Shown piece after piece: positions 30,207-32,379 of a stretch of 32,379 bases of DNA (its first letter is position 1; each line of letters starts with the position of its first letter). The translations under genes and the position numbers were made by a program. The notes beneath the pieces are model-generated. The model searched no databases, was not told the DNA's origin, and saw only the letters and a program-made list of their open reading frames with translations. Source of the DNA: an uncultured bacterium. GTDB taxonomy: Bacteria; Myxococcota_A; Polyangia; Polyangiales; Houyiibacteriaceae. The DNA lies in assembly GCA_937984275.1 (NCBI GenBank), contig CALJYC010000248.1:1-32379 (forward strand), in the 5' to 3' direction.

Positions 30207-30851
30207 ATGTCGGAAAGTCCCGGCCGTCCTGTTCCCCGCACCTACACGCTGCCCGAGCTCTTCGGGGACCTGAAGTCGCTTGTGCCGCGCTTGTCGTCCC
30301 TATGGTCGATCTGGGTTGGCGGGCGCCTGCCTCGGGCGTTGCGGGAGCGGGTCGTCGTCTCGGTTGCGCAAGTCAACGTCTGCCGAATGTGCGAGCACGC
30401 GCACACTCGCATGGCCCGCGAAGCCGGCGTTTCGGATGCGGAGCTGGCTGCGCTCGAGAACATGGACGAGCACGCGTTTGACAGGCGAACGTGGCTCGCG
30501 GTCGCGCACGCCCGGGAGCGCACCAAGGCCGATTTTGCTCCCGTCGCCGACGATGAATCGCAGAGTGCTCTCGTCGAAGTGCTGGGAGCGCAAGCTTATC
30601 GCGACGTGGAAGATGTTGCCCGTGTGATGACGGTGGCCAACCGGATCGCCAACACGCTCAACGCCCTGCCTGATCGTCGGCGCGGCAATCCCGTCCCCGG
30701 AAGCCGGCTCTTCGACGAGCTCCTCATCAACTTCATGTTCTTGCCAGGCGCGTGGTTGGGCACGTTGGTGGCGGCAGTGCGACAGCGAAAATCGCCTTTC
30801 GCAGTGTGGCGCCAAGCCCGTGGCACCCAGAGCCGTAGCGATTCGGGCTGA
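30207..30851 (+). CDS. AhpD-like / carboxymuconolactone decarboxylase-family protein
   Basis: A 214-aa all-helical cytosolic protein. VCRMCEHAHTRMA contains the C59-x-x-C62 redox pair followed by H66, the core of AhpD-type (CMD) proteins. Flanking helices (LRERVVVSVAQVN; VMTVANRIANTLNAL) also fit. Likely roles are thiol peroxidase/reductase chemistry or a related protective function. The C-terminal 50 residues add a hydrophobic helix (LLINFMFLPGAWLGTLVAA) that may associate with the membrane. It is the last gene of a three-gene plus-strand set, and the gene pair to a peroxiredoxin (AhpC) is not adjacent. Confidence 0.88.
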   Translation: MSESPGRPVPRTYTLPELFGDLKSLVPRLSSLWSIWVGGRLPRALRERVVVSVAQVNVCRMCEHAHTRMAREAGVSDAELAALENMDEHAFDRRTWLAVAHARERTKADFAPVADDESQSALVEVLGAQAYRDVEDVARVMTVANRIANTLNALPDRRRGNPVPGSRLFDELLINFMFLPGAWLGTLVAAVRQRKSPFAVWRQARGTQSRSDSG

Positions 30852-30922
30852 GCGGCGTACGGATCCACATGGGACACCTGAAGGCCGTCACGTTGGCCAA
30901 GATCTCGAGCAACTGAATGTCA

Positions 30923-30949
30923 CTTGAATACTTCAGCGTGTGATTCAAG
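30923..30949 (-). terminator. Stem-loop after the DUF427-like gene, weak terminator candidate
   Basis: CTTGAAT and ATTCAAG form a perfect 7-bp stem with a 13-nt loop, starting 13 bases downstream of the minus-strand stop at 30963. There is no T tract, so termination is uncertain. The rest of 30852-30962 shows nothing else I can support. Confidence 0.35.
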
Positions 30950-30962
30950 ACGGCGAGTCGGT

Positions 30963-31307
30963 CTAATACTCCACCTCGAGCTCCGGGTGACTTTGCGGGA
31001 TGCCCACTCGAAACCAAATGAACGGGAAGAGTGGGTTTGGCAGCCAGTACATCCAACCCAGGTTGCGAAAGCGTTCGCCTGTTGCCAACAACAAGTCCAT
31101 CCAGACATACAAGAACTTATAGACACAGAGGCCGGGAATGAAGTTCACCTTGAACCCATCGGTCCGGAGGAACTTGCGTCGGATGTAGAAGTTGCCCTCG
31201 AACGGCATGATGTTCCATCCGACAGGGCCTTCCGCCAGTGGCGTCCCCGTTGGGCGGTGTGAGATGCGAACCCACCGGCGGGCTTTTGTTGTCACCGAGT
31301 TAGCCAC
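30963..31307 (-). CDS. DUF427-like small protein
   Basis: A 114-aa protein from GTG 31307. It is rich in aromatic residues, with EGNFYIRRKFLRTDGFKVN followed by CVYKFLYVWMDLL, and ends with GWMYWLPNPLFPFIWFRVGIP. The spacing of the tyrosine/arginine block to Cys-x-Tyr-Lys resembles DUF427, a small beta-rich domain of unknown function. Base composition is lower in GC than the neighbours and codon bias is weaker. The plus-strand ORF 30924-31262 overlaps it but has no protein-like pattern. It is an orphan, divergent from the YceI gene, with a perfect GCGTATATACGC palindrome just upstream. Confidence 0.6.
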   Translation of the reverse strand: MANSVTTKARRWVRISHRPTGTPLAEGPVGWNIMPFEGNFYIRRKFLRTDGFKVNFIPGLCVYKFLYVWMDLLLATGERFRNLGWMYWLPNPLFPFIWFRVGIPQSHPELEVEY

Positions 31308-31312
31308 TGATC

Positions 31313-31324
31313 GCGTATATACGC
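31313..31324. promoter_or_regulatory. Perfect 12-bp palindrome GCGTATATACGC between divergent genes
   Basis: This palindrome begins 5 bases upstream of GTG 31307 (-) and about 100 bases upstream of ATG 31425 (+). TATATA could be a -10 for the minus gene, or the whole could be an operator. No -35 with good spacing was found on either strand. Confidence 0.35.
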
Positions 31325-31424
31325 ATCGACACGAAGATGTTACGGGCCGGGTGGCTTCAGGACATCAGTGAAACATCTGGCCCCATGGCGCGTACCGAAG
31401 GCCATGTACGAAAGGAAACTGTCC

Positions 31425-32009
31425 ATGAAGCATGTGGTTCGCAATGCGCTCTTAGCGGCGCTCGGAGTTCTATTTGTCAGCTCGACAGCATTCGCTGCGT
31501 TCTCGCCACTCAAGCTGGATCGCATTCATAGCAAGGTGAGCTTCACGGCTGCCACGGTGATCTTCGATGTAGACGGCGAGTTCGGGGAGTTCGATGTCCA
31601 GATCGACGGCGATCCGAGCAAGCCCGAAACCGTCAAAGTCGAGGCCAATATCGATGTGGCGTCGATCAACACGCAGAACGGCAAGCGAGACGACCATCTC
31701 AAGAGCCCGGACTTCTTCGATGCAGCCAAGTACCCGAAGATCAGATTCACATCGATCGGCGTGAAGGCGAAAGGAAGTCAGCTGACCGTGAAGGGCAACC
31801 TGACCATGCATGGCAAGACGAAGTTGGTCAGCATTCCGTTCAAGGTCGCCAAGGGTAAGAACGGCGCCGGCATGGATGTGACGACCTACAAAGCGAAGCT
31901 CACGATCGACCGGCAGGACTTCGGCATCGGCACCGACAGCATCGCCGCCAAGATCAGCCTCGAAGACGAGGTCCAGATCGAGCTGCTGGTCGTCACGTTC
32001 CAAAAATAG
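31425..32009 (+). CDS. Periplasmic YceI-family lipid-binding protein
   Basis: A 194-aa secreted protein from ATG 31425, with AAGGA 8 nt upstream. The track ORF starts 57 bases earlier without support. The signal peptide ends STAFA|A. The mature protein is a YceI lipocalin-like barrel: LDRIHSKVSFTAATVIF, NIDVASINTQNGKRDDHLKSPDFFDAAKYPKIRF, KGNLTMHGKTKLVSIPFKV, and DRQDFGIGTDS. YceI proteins bind isoprenoids or amphiphiles in the periplasm; the ligand here is unknown. It is preceded by the divergent DUF427-like gene and followed by a CDF transporter gene. Confidence 0.93.
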   Translation: MKHVVRNALLAALGVLFVSSTAFAAFSPLKLDRIHSKVSFTAATVIFDVDGEFGEFDVQIDGDPSKPETVKVEANIDVASINTQNGKRDDHLKSPDFFDAAKYPKIRFTSIGVKAKGSQLTVKGNLTMHGKTKLVSIPFKVAKGKNGAGMDVTTYKAKLTIDRQDFGIGTDSIAAKISLEDEVQIELLVVTFQK

Positions 32010-32049
32010 CGCTCGCACGAACCGCGGTTGGTTTTCCGCCGTTCTTCTA

Positions 32050-32089
32050 TTGCCCACGCCTCGCTCCTTCGCGCTAGAGTAGGGCGAAG
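32050..32089 (+). promoter_or_regulatory. Possible promoter with stem-loop before the CDF gene
   Basis: CTTCGC (32067-32072) and GCGAAG (32084-32089) form a 6-bp inverted repeat enclosing TAGAGT (32075-32080), a possible -10. TTGCCC lies 19 nt upstream, which is a longer spacer than usual. The palindrome around the -10 could be a metal-regulator site, but this is a guess. Confidence 0.3.
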
Positions 32090-32105
32090 ATGCGGGGTGT
32101 GATCC

Positions 32106-32379
32106 GTGGGCCACGACAAATTTGATCCTGAGCGCGACCGGCAAGTCCGTCGAGTCATCGTGATCGAAGGGCTCGCCAACGTGGCGGTGCTCGCCCTGAA
32201 GCTCGTCGTCGGTGTGTCGACCGGCTCGCTCGCGGTCTTCGGTGACGCGCTTCACTCGCTGAGTGACGTCGCCAACAATGCGGTGGCTTGGTTTGTGGTC
32301 CGGATCTCGTCGCAGCCGCCCGACCGTGACCATCCGTACGGCCACAGAAAATTCGAAACCTTGGCCGTGTTCGTGCTCG
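32106..32379 (+). CDS. Cation diffusion facilitator (CDF) metal transporter, N-terminal part (cut by window end)
   Basis: This gene is absent from the ORF track because it runs off the end. GTG 32106 is the first in-frame start after a TGA at 32100-32102. The 91 residues seen include TM1 (VIEGLANVAVLALKLVVGVSTGSLAVFGDALHSLSDV) and TM2. FGDALHSLSDVANN holds the H50-x3-D54 metal site, and DHPYGHRKFE is the classic CDF loop signature. It should export Zn2+, Fe2+, Mn2+ or a similar cation from the cytoplasm by proton antiport; the metal cannot be told from this part. It is 96 bases downstream of the YceI gene. Confidence 0.92.
   Translation, partial: MGHDKFDPERDRQVRRVIVIEGLANVAVLALKLVVGVSTGSLAVFGDALHSLSDVANNAVAWFVVRISSQPPDRDHPYGHRKFETLAVFVL

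Noticed and set aside
30924-31262. 112-aa plus-strand ORF
   Set aside because: Competes with the DUF427-like minus-strand ORF, which has aromatic and Cys-x-Tyr-Lys patterning; the plus frame shows none.
1-32379. CRISPR arrays, tRNA or rRNA genes, insertion sequences, prophage
   Set aside because: No regularly spaced repeats, no cloverleaf or rRNA-like stretches, and no transposase, integrase or phage structural proteins were seen by eye.

Overview
The window looks like chromosomal DNA from a GC-rich, Gram-negative bacterium. The best guess is a myxobacterium or related deltaproteobacterial lineage (Myxococcota-like). This is an inference from the strong GC bias at third codon positions, a very large Hanks-type kinase, lipoproteins and secreted proteins typical of two-membrane cells, a [2Fe-2S]-type ferrochelatase, and mitochondrial-like fatty-acid enzymes (HSD10-type SDR, PIG3-type quinone reductase). 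Coding is dense: no gene-free stretch exceeds 300 bases (the longest is about 276). I see no transposase, integrase, CRISPR array, tRNA or rRNA. Most extra ORFs in the track are antisense shadows produced by high GC at wobble positions.

Layout. 1-63: acidic C-terminal end of a gene entering from the left, followed by a hairpin. 151-3498 (-): giant Ser/Thr kinase with a long helical N-terminus. 3579-6019 (+): SprT-like metalloprotease, a histidine kinase with almost no extracytoplasmic loop, and an OmpR-type regulator, closed by a clear terminator. 6125-7033 (+): acyl-CoA delta-9-type desaturase. 7310-8722 (+): class-3-like aldehyde dehydrogenase behind a good sigma70-like promoter. 8719-11098: a secreted START-like protein (-) and a NhaC-type antiporter (+) whose start codons share one CATG. 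11072-13652: acyl-CoA ligase (-) and PIG3-like quinone oxidoreductase (+), divergent. 13697-13821: long imperfect inverted repeat between convergent genes. 13837-16593: speE and an MBL-fold hydrolase (-), divergent from hemH (+).

16604-20106 (-): Nudix hydrolase, DUF445 membrane protein, purU and a crotonase, probably cotranscribed. 20172-24501: an envelope O-acylation module of an MBOAT acyltransferase coupled to one SGNH hydrolase (-), facing a paralogous SGNH hydrolase (+), with a 124-base tail-to-tail overlap. 24613-26729 (+): HSD10-like SDR and MATE exporter. 26723-28644 (-): four-gene set of a secreted covalently flavinylated FMN-binding protein, a His-rich four-helix membrane protein, a small membrane-anchored protein and a GFA-type zinc protein. 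28743-30851 (+): secreted barrel-like protein, DUF6279-like lipoprotein and AhpD-like protein. 30963-31307 (-): DUF427-like orphan. 31425-32009 (+): periplasmic YceI protein. 32106-end (+): start of a CDF metal transporter, cut by the window.

The most interesting systems are the MBOAT plus inverted SGNH pair, the FMN-binding/4TM operon as a candidate extracytoplasmic electron-transfer module, and the intramembrane-type sensor kinase next to a desaturase. Smaller points are the shared-start divergent pair with a palindromic operator, the long inverted repeat at 13.7 kb, and a recurring pattern of -10-like boxes within about 10 nt of start codons that lack a Shine-Dalgarno.
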